DNA from: Aureimonas sp. AU22
GTDB lineage: Bacteria > Pseudomonadota > Alphaproteobacteria > Rhizobiales > Rhizobiaceae
Assembly: GCF_001463745.1 (NCBI RefSeq)
Contig: NZ_BBWJ01000036.1
Span: 1 to 40,169 of the forward strand
Length of the DNA: 40,169 nucleotides
Reading direction: 5' to 3'
Within the stretch, counting starts at the first letter, position 1. Each line of letters starts with the position of its first letter. Both the position numbers and the translations under genes were made by a program. Under the pieces are notes generated by a model that saw only the letters and a program-made list of their open reading frames with translations, ran no database searches and was not told the origin of the DNA. This document shows, in pieces, positions 25,748 to 33,492 of this stretch.

Positions 25748-28683
25748 GCGGCTTGATCCTTGAGGCGAGCGAAGATGGCTTCGATCGGATGGGATGGGCG
25801 AAAACCTGCGAAACGCTTGGTCTGGCACCGGCAGGAGAACCCGGTGGCGAAAATTTCGGCGGGATCGTGGCCGGCGACGCCGGGGGCCCAGCTGAGGTCG
25901 AAGATGCTTCGGGACAGTTCGGCATGCTCGGCTTCGTGGCCGAACATGCCCGCCATGCCGCAGCAGCCGAGTGCGGGAACCGCGGCCTCGAAGCCGAAAT
26001 GGCCCAGCACCTGCCGCCACCGATCAGCGGTCTCGGGCCGGGAGGTGCGCTCCGTGCAATGGAGATGGACGCGGCAGGAACCGGACGAGGCGGGCGGCGC
26101 GGCGCGCACTTCGCCGGACGCGATCGCTTCCGACAGGAAGGCCTCGATCGACAGCACCTTCGGGGCCGAAGCGATCGGATGGGCCTCTTGGTATTCCTGC
26201 TCGAACAACAGGCCCGTCGCGGCATCGAGGCTTACGAGGGTCGCGCCGTCGCGGACGAGACGCGCGCGCAGGGCCTGCGCACGGCGCGCCTTGCGCGAGA
26301 AGCCTTCGTGCAGGCCGAGGACGTGTTCGGCCTTGCCGTTCGCCCAAGACGGGGACAGGACCGCCGCGAAGCCGAGCAGGCGCAGGGCACCGACGGCGGC
26401 TTCGGGCACCGAGCCGTCGAAGGCGCCGGTGAAGCTGTCGGCAAGTACGATCACCTTGCGGCCCGCCGCCGGCCTCGGCACTGCGCGCAGCCGCCCGCGC
26501 CGGGCCGGCACGATCGCTGGCAGGTCGACGAGGCCGAACCGGGCCCGGGCCAGCTGCCGAAAGCGTGGTGCCGAAAGCACCGCGTTGGCGATCGCCGGGA
26601 ATCTGCGTGCGAGCGGCAGGGCGGCTTCCATGCCTGCCATGAGCGTGTGGCGCGCGGGGCGGGGGCGGGTGCGGTAGTAGTCCGCCAGGAAGCGCGACTT
26701 CATCGTGGGAATGTCGACCTTCACCGGGCATGCGTTGGAGCAGCCCTTGCAGGACAGGCAGGTGTCGAGCGTCGCCTTGACCTCCTCGGTCATCGCCTCG
26801 AGCGCTGTGCCCACATCGGCGCCGCGATCGCGCTCCGAGGCGAGGCGCGCCCATTCTCGGAGGGCCACCGCGCGGCCCTTGGGCGACTGCACCCGGTCCC
26901 GCGTCGCCTTGTAGGACGGGCACATCGGCTCCGACAGGTCCCACGAATGGCAGGCTGCGTTGCCGTTGCAGGCGATGGCGCGGTCGAAAGCCTCCGCGCG
27001 ACCCGCGTCGATGGCGCGGTCGGCCTCGCCGCGCATCGGGACGGCGTCGATCCGGTCGATCCGTCCCCGGCCGTTCGGACGGGCGAGCTTGCCGGGGTTG
27101 AAGATACCGAGCGGATCGAACGCGCCCTTGATCGCTTCCAGCGCCGGGTAGAGTTCGGAGCCGAAGAAGAGCGGCGAATACTCGCCGCGGAAGCCCCGAC
27201 CATGCTCGCCCCAGAGGAGGCCGCCGTAGCGCTTGGCGAGCGCGGCGACCTCGTCGGACACGGGCCGGATGAGCGCGGCGTCGGTCGGCACGGCCATGTC
27301 GAGCGCCGGGCGCACATGGAGGCAGCCAACGTCGGCATGCCCGAACATGCCGTAGCGCAGCCCGTGCCGGTCGAGGATCGCGCGGAACTCGGCCACGAAA
27401 TCGGCAAGCCGTTCCGGCGGCACCGCGGTGTCCTCGACGAAGGCCGTGCCCTGCTGGCGGCCGCCGAGGCGCCCGAGGAGGCCCACGGACTTCTCGCGCA
27501 GGAGCCAGAGCTGACGGATCGTGTCGGCGTCGCGGATCGGCCTCCAGTCCATCGCCCTGTGCGGCGAGGCCGCCAGCAGCGCCTCGGCCTTCGCGATGGC
27601 GCGGTCGATCGCATCCGGGTCGTCGCCGACGAACTCGATGAAGTTCAGGCCCTTCACGGGCTCCGTCCCCGGTCCGCCGAGCACCGTCTCGATACCGGTC
27701 CAGAGGATGTCCTGGGTGGCGAGCGCCAGCACCTTGTCGTCCAGCACCTCGATCGCCGACGGCTCGGCGGCCAGAAGCGTCTGCACGTCGCGCAGTGCCG
27801 TGTCGAAGGAGGCGTAGCGCGCGACGACGAGCGCGCGATGCTTCGGCCGGGCGGCAAGCCGCAAGGTGATCGCCTTGGTGATCGCGAGCGTGCCTTCCGA
27901 ACCGGCGAGAAGTCGGGCGAGGTCGAAAGGGCCGCCGGGCCGGAGGACGTCCCGCACGTTGTAGCCGGTGAGGCTGCGGTTGAGGTCGGGAAAGACCCGG
28001 GCGATCGTCTCGGCATGGTCGCGCGCCACACCGAGGACGGTGCGGTGAATGTCGGCGGCGAGGCCCGACCCTGCCGCGATGCCATCGGCCTCTTCCGCCG
28101 GCATGGCGGTTACGGACCAGTCCGTGCCATCGGACAGGACGACGTCCATCGCCTCGATCCAGGCCGAGGTCTTGCCGTAGATGCGCGAGCCCTTGCCGGA
28201 CGCATCGGTCGCCACCATCCCGCCGATCGTGGCGCGCGAGGCCGTCGAGACGGTGGGCGGGAAGAACAGGCCGTGCGGCGCCAGCGCCGCGTTCAATTGG
28301 TCGAGCACGACGCCGGGCTCGACCGTCACCGTGCGCGCCTGCGTGTCCAGACGGAGGATGCGGTTCATGTGACGGGAGACATCGATCACGACGCCGGACG
28401 TCAGCGACTGGCCGTTGGTGCCCGTTCCCCCGCCGCGAACGGTGAGCGGCACGGGCGATCGCGGATCGGAGATCGCGGCGCGAACGATGCGGTTCAGGTC
28501 GTCGCCGGACTTGGGATAGAGGACGAGCGCCGGCTGGAGCTGGTAGATGCTGTTGTCGGTGCCGGCCACCAGCCGCTGCGCGAGATCGCCTGATGTCTCG
28601 CCCTCGAAGCCTTCGAGGCCGAGCGACCGAACGAAACCGTCGGACTGCCGCTCGTCCGCTGAAGCGCTCGCGTCTCGCGTCAC
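25744..28683 (-). CDS. ydiJ: YdiJ-type D-2-hydroxyglutarate dehydrogenase (FAD, Fe-S)
   Basis: This 979-residue fused flavoprotein matches E. coli YdiJ in architecture. Residues about 45-280 are a PCMH FAD-binding domain (TVRGGGTGTNGQSL; ATIGGMVATDASGKGS). Residues 285-535 are the FAD-oxidase C-terminal domain (YGMFGHADVGCLHVRP; WGEHGRGFRGEYSP). A cysteine-rich Fe-S part follows (ACNGNAACHS, MCPSY, then CLSCKGCSNACPVKVD at 642-657). A CCG-type domain (HCTERTS; LGCCGMAGMFGHE) completes it. The GTG start at 28683 lies 4 bases after the hglS stop. It oxidises D-2-hydroxyglutarate, the product of HglS, to 2-oxoglutarate, passing electrons to the respiratory chain. D-lactate or glycolate oxidation would be the alternative. 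Confidence 0.9.
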   Translation of the reverse strand: MTRDASASADERQSDGFVRSLGLEGFEGETSGDLAQRLVAGTDNSIYQLQPALVLYPKSGDDLNRIVRAAISDPRSPVPLTVRGGGTGTNGQSLTSGVVIDVSRHMNRILRLDTQARTVTVEPGVVLDQLNAALAPHGLFFPPTVSTASRATIGGMVATDASGKGSRIYGKTSAWIEAMDVVLSDGTDWSVTAMPAEEADGIAAGSGLAADIHRTVLGVARDHAETIARVFPDLNRSLTGYNVRDVLRPGGPFDLARLLAGSEGTLAITKAITLRLAARPKHRALVVARYASFDTALRDVQTLLAAEPSAIEVLDDKVLALATQDILWTGIETVLGGPGTEPVKGLNFIEFVGDDPDAIDRAIAKAEALLAASPHRAMDWRPIRDADTIRQLWLLREKSVGLLGRLGGRQQGTAFVEDTAVPPERLADFVAEFRAILDRHGLRYGMFGHADVGCLHVRPALDMAVPTDAALIRPVSDEVAALAKRYGGLLWGEHGRGFRGEYSPLFFGSELYPALEAIKGAFDPLGIFNPGKLARPNGRGRIDRIDAVPMRGEADRAIDAGRAEAFDRAIACNGNAACHSWDLSEPMCPSYKATRDRVQSPKGRAVALREWARLASERDRGADVGTALEAMTEEVKATLDTCLSCKGCSNACPVKVDIPTMKSRFLADYYRTRPRPARHTLMAGMEAALPLARRFPAIANAVLSAPRFRQLARARFGLVDLPAIVPARRGRLRAVPRPAAGRKVIVLADSFTGAFDGSVPEAAVGALRLLGFAAVLSPSWANGKAEHVLGLHEGFSRKARRAQALRARLVRDGATLVSLDAATGLLFEQEYQEAHPIASAPKVLSIEAFLSEAIASGEVRAAPPASSGSCRVHLHCTERTSRPETADRWRQVLGHFGFEAAVPALGCCGMAGMFGHEAEHAELSRSIFDLSWAPGVAGHDPAEIFATGFSCRCQTKRFAGFRPSHPIEAIFARLKDQAA

Positions 28684-28687
28684 GTCG

Positions 28688-30088
28688 TCAGGCCGCCGAG
28701 ACCTGGGAGGAGGAGCGCAGGGCCTCGCGGACCGCGTCGACGGAACGCGCCTGCGCCGTCTCGTAGACCTCGAACTCGTCCTGCACCGGCGCGCCGAGCG
28801 CTTCCACGAAGGCATCCTTGCTGGCGTTCGAGCCGTAGCTGCGCTGTTCCTGTCCGCCGAGATTGGACTGGAAGATGCCGGCCGCGCTGACGGGGAGGAA
28901 GTCCTCGTAGACGATGGGATAGGCGGCGACGTGGCCGGACGCGACGAGGGCCTCCATCGGGCTGGTGTCGAGGCCGGCGGCAGACGCCTGGCGGCCCTTG
29001 TCCGTCAGGACGTAGCGGTAGAAGCCGAGGCCCTCGCGGCGGAGGGTCTCGTGGTCGTCCGGGAAGGCCTCGAAAGCCTTTGCGAGCCGCACGCCGTAGT
29101 TCTGGCCGGCGCTGCCGGCCCCGCCCTCGTCGCGCACGCTGGCGAGAAGCTGGTCGTAGAGGGCGCGGCCCTTGCGGGTCAGCGCGAGGCCGCGCTGCTC
29201 GATCTCGCCGAAGCGCGCCGTGTGCGTTCCCGCCTCGGCGCTCGCCTCGCCCTTGAACACGATCGCCTCTTCCAGCGCCTTGAAGCTCGTCTGGCGAAGG
29301 AGGATCGGGCAGCGGCGGGTCGGCGGGCCCTCGATCACGTCCTTGGCCGCGATGCCCCGCTCGGGCATTTCGGCTTGAACGGCGTCGATGTCCAGCGTGC
29401 GCGGCGTCAGGTGGTTGATGTGCGGGCCCTTGAAGGACACGACGTCGGCGATGAGCCGGTGGGCGGCGTTGAGGCAACGGTAGGTGCCGGCGTCCACGGT
29501 CGCCTCGCCGTGCCAGCGGAAGGTCTCGACCGCCTCGCGCACGAATTCATTGGCCTGCGCGTCGTCGAGGCCGCCCGTGCGCTCGAACGTCTCGATGAGG
29601 GCCAGCGCGCGATCCGTGAAGATGCCGCGGCGAGACAGGATGGCGGCGGCCTCACCGCGCAGCGTCTCGTCCTCGATCAGTTCGAGGCGCAGGAGCGAGG
29701 TGAAGACGCGGAACGGGTTGCGGGCGAGGTTCTCGTCGCGAACCGGCCGGAACGCGGTGGAATGCACCGGCACGCCGGCGACGGACAGGTCGTAGTAGCC
29801 CACCGGCTCCATGCCCATCACCGCAAAGAGGCGGCGCATGGTGGACAGTTCCTCGGCGGTGCCGAGACGGATGGCGCCGTGCCGCTCGAGATCGATGCGC
29901 TCGAGATCGTCGGTCCGCTCCAGATCCGTCTTCAGGGCGGGGTCGCGGTCGAGGGTCGCCGCGTTGATGTCGGCGACGAGCTCCATCAGCGTCCCGTACT
30001 GCGGCACCTCGGAGCGGTACATGTCCGACATAGTGCGCGAGAAGCGGGTGCGGATCTCGTCGGCATGGATGAATGCGCTGTTGTCCAT
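28688..30088 (-). CDS. hglS: 2-oxoadipate dioxygenase/decarboxylase (HglS, DUF1338)
   Basis: This 466-residue protein belongs to the DUF1338/HglS family. The iron-binding His-His-Glu set is visible at H70 (RHGAIRLG), H226 (HINHLTPR) and E295 (ARFGEIEQRG), with R74 as a likely substrate-carboxylate contact. This numbering nearly coincides with what I recall for P. putida HglS (H70, H226, E294). The conserved C-terminal YEDFLPVSAAGIFQSN is also present. HglS converts 2-oxoadipate with oxygen to D-2-hydroxyglutarate plus CO2 using Fe(II), the step that opens the bacterial lysine-to-2-oxoglutarate route. The start ATG at 30088 is backed by AAGAGGT. It is the first gene of the operon, 4 bases before ydiJ. 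Confidence 0.94.
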   Translation of the reverse strand: MDNSAFIHADEIRTRFSRTMSDMYRSEVPQYGTLMELVADINAATLDRDPALKTDLERTDDLERIDLERHGAIRLGTAEELSTMRRLFAVMGMEPVGYYDLSVAGVPVHSTAFRPVRDENLARNPFRVFTSLLRLELIEDETLRGEAAAILSRRGIFTDRALALIETFERTGGLDDAQANEFVREAVETFRWHGEATVDAGTYRCLNAAHRLIADVVSFKGPHINHLTPRTLDIDAVQAEMPERGIAAKDVIEGPPTRRCPILLRQTSFKALEEAIVFKGEASAEAGTHTARFGEIEQRGLALTRKGRALYDQLLASVRDEGGAGSAGQNYGVRLAKAFEAFPDDHETLRREGLGFYRYVLTDKGRQASAAGLDTSPMEALVASGHVAAYPIVYEDFLPVSAAGIFQSNLGGQEQRSYGSNASKDAFVEALGAPVQDEFEVYETAQARSVDAVREALRSSSQVSAA

Positions 30089-30195
30089 GGTCTCGCACCT
30101 CTTCGGATCGGGCACGCCTTCGCTATCGGCGAACCGCCTCGTACATCGTCGGTCATTTGGACCCAAGCGCCCCGTCGGTTCAAACGATGATGCCG

Positions 30196-30207
30196 CATGA
30201 CGTCATG
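30196..30207. promoter_or_regulatory. Palindrome CATGACGTCATG in the divergent hglS region
   Basis: A perfect 12-bp palindrome lies in the 248-bp gap between hglS (minus) and the periplasmic protein gene (plus). A nearby partial copy (GAATGACATGAG, about 30215-30226) repeats half of it. This is a good position for an operator controlling one or both transcripts. No regulator gene is adjacent. Confidence 0.35.
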
Positions 30208-30336
30208 AGCGTGGTGAATGACATGAGCGCCGCCGTACGCACCCGTGAGCCGGACAACCTCTTCGTTCAGGTGGAACGCGGCTCGCCTTTCGCGTGTGCG
30301 ACCGCTACAAGGTGACCAAACGTCAGGAGGTCCCGC

Positions 30337-31950
30337 GTGGTTCGTCGCCTTCTTCTTTCGGCTCTCATGTCCACTTCGCTCGCGTGGCCGGCTGCGGCCG
30401 TCACGCCCCTCACGCCGCCGAAGCCGGAGCCTGCCGCCGCCGGGACGAGCGAAGGGGCGAAGGCGCTGCGCCAGATCCTCGCGGACTACCTGACGCCCGT
30501 ACCGTTCGAGCGGAACATCCTCAGGATCGAGCCCGATCCTGCCGGTCAGCGCGTGATCCTCGACCCCGCCGCCGCGCTGTCGGAGCTTGCCGGCGCGCCG
30601 ATCCGGTTCGCCCCCATATCGGTTATCCTGTCGAAGCGCGACGACGGCAACTGGAACGTGTTCACGCAGGACGCGATCGACGTCACCGCCGAGCCGGACG
30701 CCGGGGGCCAGAAGCAGACGTTCGAATACAAGCAGGATTCGCAGTTCTTCAAGGGCGTGTTCTCGCCCGCGCTCGCCGCTTTCACGCAAGGGGAAGGCAC
30801 CGCGTTCGGAACCGTCAACACCCAGTCTGATCCGGTCTCGCTGTCGCGCGCGGAGATCCGAACGACCAGCGTGTCGACGAGTGCCAAGCCGGGCGCCACC
30901 AGCGGGGGCGCCGATATCGAGATACGACAGACCTACACGGACTACCGGCAGACCACCTCGGTGACCATGCCACCCGCGGGCGAAGGGGCGGATGCGGCCG
31001 CCGGAATGTCCTTCGGCTTCGAGCTGGGTGCGGCGGAGGTCGATAGCACGGCCAAGGTGAGCGATGGCCGGACCCGCGCCATCACCGACCTCTACGCGTT
31101 GGCGATCCGGCATGCCGGGGACCTCGAGCGCGATGCCAAGGGCACGCTGGCCGGACCGTTCGGCGCGCAGCTGAAGGGCGCGCTTCGCGCGGCCTTGCCC
31201 CTGTGGAATGCGCTCGAGGGCCAGGCGCGCGCGCGCGACCTCAAACTGACCTCTCCTTATGGCGAACTCGCCTTGGGCGAGGTCGAGCAGGCAATGCGCG
31301 CGACCGGCATCGACACGGCGGCCGGGTTCGACATCGATACGAGCATCCGGGGCATCGAGGCCGCGAGCCCCCTCATTCCGTCCTGGGCGGCGTCGCTGCT
31401 CCCGCGCGAGATGGAGATCGGCTTCGCCATGTCCGGCGTCGATCTCGCGACGCCCGCCGCCATGGCGTTGTCGGAGGTGGACTTCGCGGCCGAAGAGCCT
31501 CTGTCGCCGGAGGCCCGCGAGCGGCTCGCCGCGACGTTCGCCTCCAGCGACATCCGGACCCGGCTGAAGCCGAGCCGCATCGTCGCCGAGGACTTCGACG
31601 TCGCGTTCTCAGGAGAATTCACGTTCGACGACGCGCAGCCGGCCGCCGAGATCGCCGTGGAGGCGGGCGGTCTCGAGAAGGCGATCGCGACGCTTCAGCA
31701 GGCGGCGGCCACGCAGCCGGAACTGAACCAGGCCGTCGGCATGCTTCAGATCGTCAAGGGGTTCGGTCGACCCAAGGGCGAACGCATGGAGTGGATCGTG
31801 GCGGCCGCCGCCGACGGTTCGGTGACGATCAACGGCACCATGGTCAAGGGGCCAACACCGGCCGAAGAAACCGTGCCGGACGATCTCGTTCCGGACGTGC
31901 CGGATTCCGATGGGACGGCGCCGAGCGAAGGAACCGGGACGGACCTCTAG
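30337..31950 (+). CDS. Exported periplasmic protein of unknown function
   Basis: This 537-residue protein starts at GTG 30337, preceded by a perfect AGGAGG 6 bases upstream. A Sec signal peptide, VRRLLLSALMSTSLAWPAAA, is cleaved near residue 21. The rest has no further membrane span and no cysteine motif. It alternates beta-rich stretches (RQTYTDYRQTTSVTMP; DFDVAFSGEFTFDD) with Ala-rich helices and ends in an acidic Pro/Asp/Ser tail (residues about 510-537). The pattern is loosely like large alphaproteobacterial periplasmic DUF proteins, but I do not recognise the family. It is divergent from the lysine operon and monocistronic. The stop TAG forms part of the CTAG duplicated by the IS element, so the protein end is unchanged by the insertion. 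Confidence 0.85.
   Translation: MVRRLLLSALMSTSLAWPAAAVTPLTPPKPEPAAAGTSEGAKALRQILADYLTPVPFERNILRIEPDPAGQRVILDPAAALSELAGAPIRFAPISVILSKRDDGNWNVFTQDAIDVTAEPDAGGQKQTFEYKQDSQFFKGVFSPALAAFTQGEGTAFGTVNTQSDPVSLSRAEIRTTSVSTSAKPGATSGGADIEIRQTYTDYRQTTSVTMPPAGEGADAAAGMSFGFELGAAEVDSTAKVSDGRTRAITDLYALAIRHAGDLERDAKGTLAGPFGAQLKGALRAALPLWNALEGQARARDLKLTSPYGELALGEVEQAMRATGIDTAAGFDIDTSIRGIEAASPLIPSWAASLLPREMEIGFAMSGVDLATPAAMALSEVDFAAEEPLSPEARERLAATFASSDIRTRLKPSRIVAEDFDVAFSGEFTFDDAQPAAEIAVEAGGLEKAIATLQQAAATQPELNQAVGMLQIVKGFGRPKGERMEWIVAAAADGSVTINGTMVKGPTPAEETVPDDLVPDVPDSDGTAPSEGTGTDL
31947..31950. repeat. Left CTAG target duplication of the IS element
   Basis: CTAG directly abuts the left inverted repeat and is repeated at 32791-32794. 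Its TAG is the stop codon of the upstream gene. Confidence 0.7.
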
Positions 31951-31966
31951 GTGTCGTCTGCATTCA
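31951..31966. repeat. Left terminal inverted repeat of the IS element
   Basis: GTGTCGTCTGCATTCA matches the reversed right end at 13 of 16 positions, including an unbroken GTCTGCATT core. Confidence 0.75.
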
Positions 31967-32019
31967 GGGATTCCGTTTGAGCTACGGTTCTGATTCAAGG
32001 CTGGCGAAAGGAGCCGGCC

Positions 32020-32777
32020 TTGAGTAGACGAACACTGACGAACGAGCAATGGCACCGGATCGAGGGTTATCTTCCGGGTCGGATTGGGACGCCGGGGCGG
32101 AGCGGTGTGGACAACCGGCTGTTTGTGGACGCGATCCTGTGGATGGCCGGGAATGCGGCACGCTGGCGCGACCTGCCGGAGGTGTTCGGCAAGTGGACGG
32201 CGGTTCATGCCAGGTTCCGCCGCTGGTCGCATGCGGGCGTCTGGGAGAGGCTGTTCCATAGCTTGGCCGACACGCCGGACTTCGAATACGTCCTGATCGA
32301 CAGCACGATCTCGAAGGTCCATGCCGATGCGAGCGGGGCAAAAGGGGGGCTCAGGCTGCCTGTATCGGTCGCTCCCGAGGCGGCCTGACGACCAAGCTGC
32401 ACGCCGCCGTCGACGCCCTCGGCTTGCCCATCCGCATCCATCCGACACCGGGCCAGCATGGCGACCGCCCGCAGGCCGAAGCCCTCCTGGCCGGCTTGCA
32501 GGGCGTTCGTCACGTCATCGCCGATGCCGCCTATGATGCCGATCCGTTGCGCGTCTTCATCGCCGACAGCCTCGGCGCCGTCGCGCAGATCAAGGCCAAT
32601 CCCAGCCGCTCCATCGCGCCCACCATCGATTGGCGGCTCTACAAGGAGCGGCACCAGATCGAGTGCTTCTTCAACAAGCTCAAGCGCTTCCGTCGCATCG
32701 CCCTACGCTGCGATAAGACGATCAGCGCCTTCATGGGCTTCGTCCATCTCGCATGCGCCATGATCTGGATGCGGTAA
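32020..32777 (+). CDS. IS5-family transposase, made by -1 frameshift
   Basis: The upstream frame starts at TTG 32020 (AAAGGAG just before it), encodes MSRRTLTNEQWHRIEGYLPG and onward, and by itself stops at 32388. The downstream frame, one base back, continues as GRSRGGLTTKLHAAVDALGL and ends at 32777. Together they give the expected transposase: N-terminal helical domain (RWRDLPEVFGKW), catalytic Asp in LIDSTISKVHAD, second Asp in ADAAYDAD, and Glu in QIECFFNKLKRFRRIA. The join falls in A4G6 at 32340-32349, the kind of slippery run used by two-frame IS5 relatives. I therefore read it as programmed frameshifting rather than a broken gene. Confidence 0.85.
32340..32349 (+). other. Slippery AAAAGGGGGG frameshift site
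   Basis: The run lies exactly where the two transposase frames must be joined: SGAKGG in the first frame, AACIGRSRGG in the second. A -1 slip here produces a full-length DDE transposase. Confidence 0.7.
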
Positions 32778-32790
32778 ATGCAGACAAGAC
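32775..32790. repeat. Right terminal inverted repeat of the IS element
   Basis: TAAATGCAGACAAGAC is the inverted counterpart of the left end. It begins with the TAA stop of the transposase. Confidence 0.75.
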
Positions 32791-32794
32791 CTAG
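32791..32794. repeat. Right CTAG target duplication of the IS element
   Basis: CTAG follows the right inverted repeat at once and matches the left copy at 31947-31950. Confidence 0.7.
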
Positions 32795-33492
32795 GGCCCG
32801 TCGGGTACCGCATCGGGTCGTCGGATCAGGCCGCCGTGACGAGACAAAGGGTGTTGGTCGACCGACCGTTCGATACCGCCTGTCTATTTCGCACCCGTTC
32901 CCGACATGCGCGCATCAAGCGGAGCGAGGCTCCATCGAAACGGACTCCGCGCCGGACCGTCCTTGGGTGCGGGCATCGGCTCGCTTGAGTTCGTCGAGTT
33001 TGGTGCGCAGGAACTCGGGCAGATCGTGGTCGACGCGAAACATGTCGGCATTGGCCATAGTTCGGCGGACCGCCCCCTGTAGATGTGCGCTGGTCAAGGC
33101 TCTCGTTATGATGGTCATTGTTCGGTCTCGCATGCCCGGTCGAACATTCGTCCGTGCTGCGTCAAGTTCGTGGCGCTCGGAAAGTTGCGTGCGGACCGCA
33201 TGATTTTCAATTTCCGATAGTGAAGCCAAACCGACGCGTCTCTCGACGACGGCTGCGCGACGTTGCTCACGGACCTCGCGGGGCCCCGAAACTTGCCTGT
33301 GCGGACGGGCGCGAGGGGACATCCGTTGCACCGGCGCGGAGCATTCGGCATCGATCGCCCGGATACCTAGTCACGCCGGGTATCTTCCCGCTCGAATCGA
33401 TCTATGAGACGGGAGGCGACAGGCGTTCCATCGAGAACGCGAAGCGGCGGGGGTGTCGCGCGGGGCAGGAAACCGGGGAGCCATTCGAGGGC
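32795..33492. other. Gene-poor 0.7-kb stretch right of the IS
   Basis: Before the IS inserted, the left part trailed the periplasmic protein gene. It holds one plausible small minus-strand gene (32915-33118) and a slightly AT-rich block at about 33200-33225 that could be its promoter. A small palindrome, GGTCG-AC-CGACC, lies at 32856-32867. From 33230 to 33492 the plus-strand frame is open, but it is Arg-rich and gives no recognisable protein before the deacetylase start. Confidence 0.5.
32915..33118 (-). CDS. Small hypothetical protein, 67 residues
   Basis: A short frame from ATG 33118 encodes MTIITRALTSAHLQGAVRRT, then ANADMFRVDHDLPEFLRTKL and a polar tail. The composition is protein-like: amphipathic helices, balanced charge, no long Arg or Ser runs. 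This sets it apart from the shadow frames around it. An AT-rich block lies 80-110 bases upstream on its strand. The ribosome-binding site is weak (GAGACCG). I recognise no family; it may be a conserved small alphaproteobacterial protein. Confidence 0.5.
   Translation of the reverse strand: MTIITRALTSAHLQGAVRRTMANADMFRVDHDLPEFLRTKLDELKRADARTQGRSGAESVSMEPRSA

Larger units (their letters stand above)
31951..32790 (+). mobile_element. IS5-family insertion sequence (IS427/ISL2-like), 840 bp
   Basis: The element carries a transposase in two frames, terminal inverted repeats matching at 13 of 16 positions (left GTGTCGTCTGCATTCA; right, reversed, GTCTTGTCTGCATTTA), and flanking CTAG duplications. 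Size, frameshifted transposase and CTAG target all fit the IS5 family. It appears structurally complete. The right repeat includes the transposase stop codon. Confidence 0.88.

Noticed and set aside
25753-28593. 946-residue plus-strand frame
   Set aside because: It is an antisense shadow of ydiJ, caused by high GC and biased third codon positions.
32020-32777. Transposase as a frameshifted pseudogene
   Set aside because: The break falls in a classic slippery run and all catalytic residues are intact, so programmed frameshifting is more likely.
33118-33492. N-terminal extension of the deacetylase-like gene
   Set aside because: The added 125 residues are Arg/Pro-rich, overlap the promoter area of the minus-strand small gene, and have no fold.
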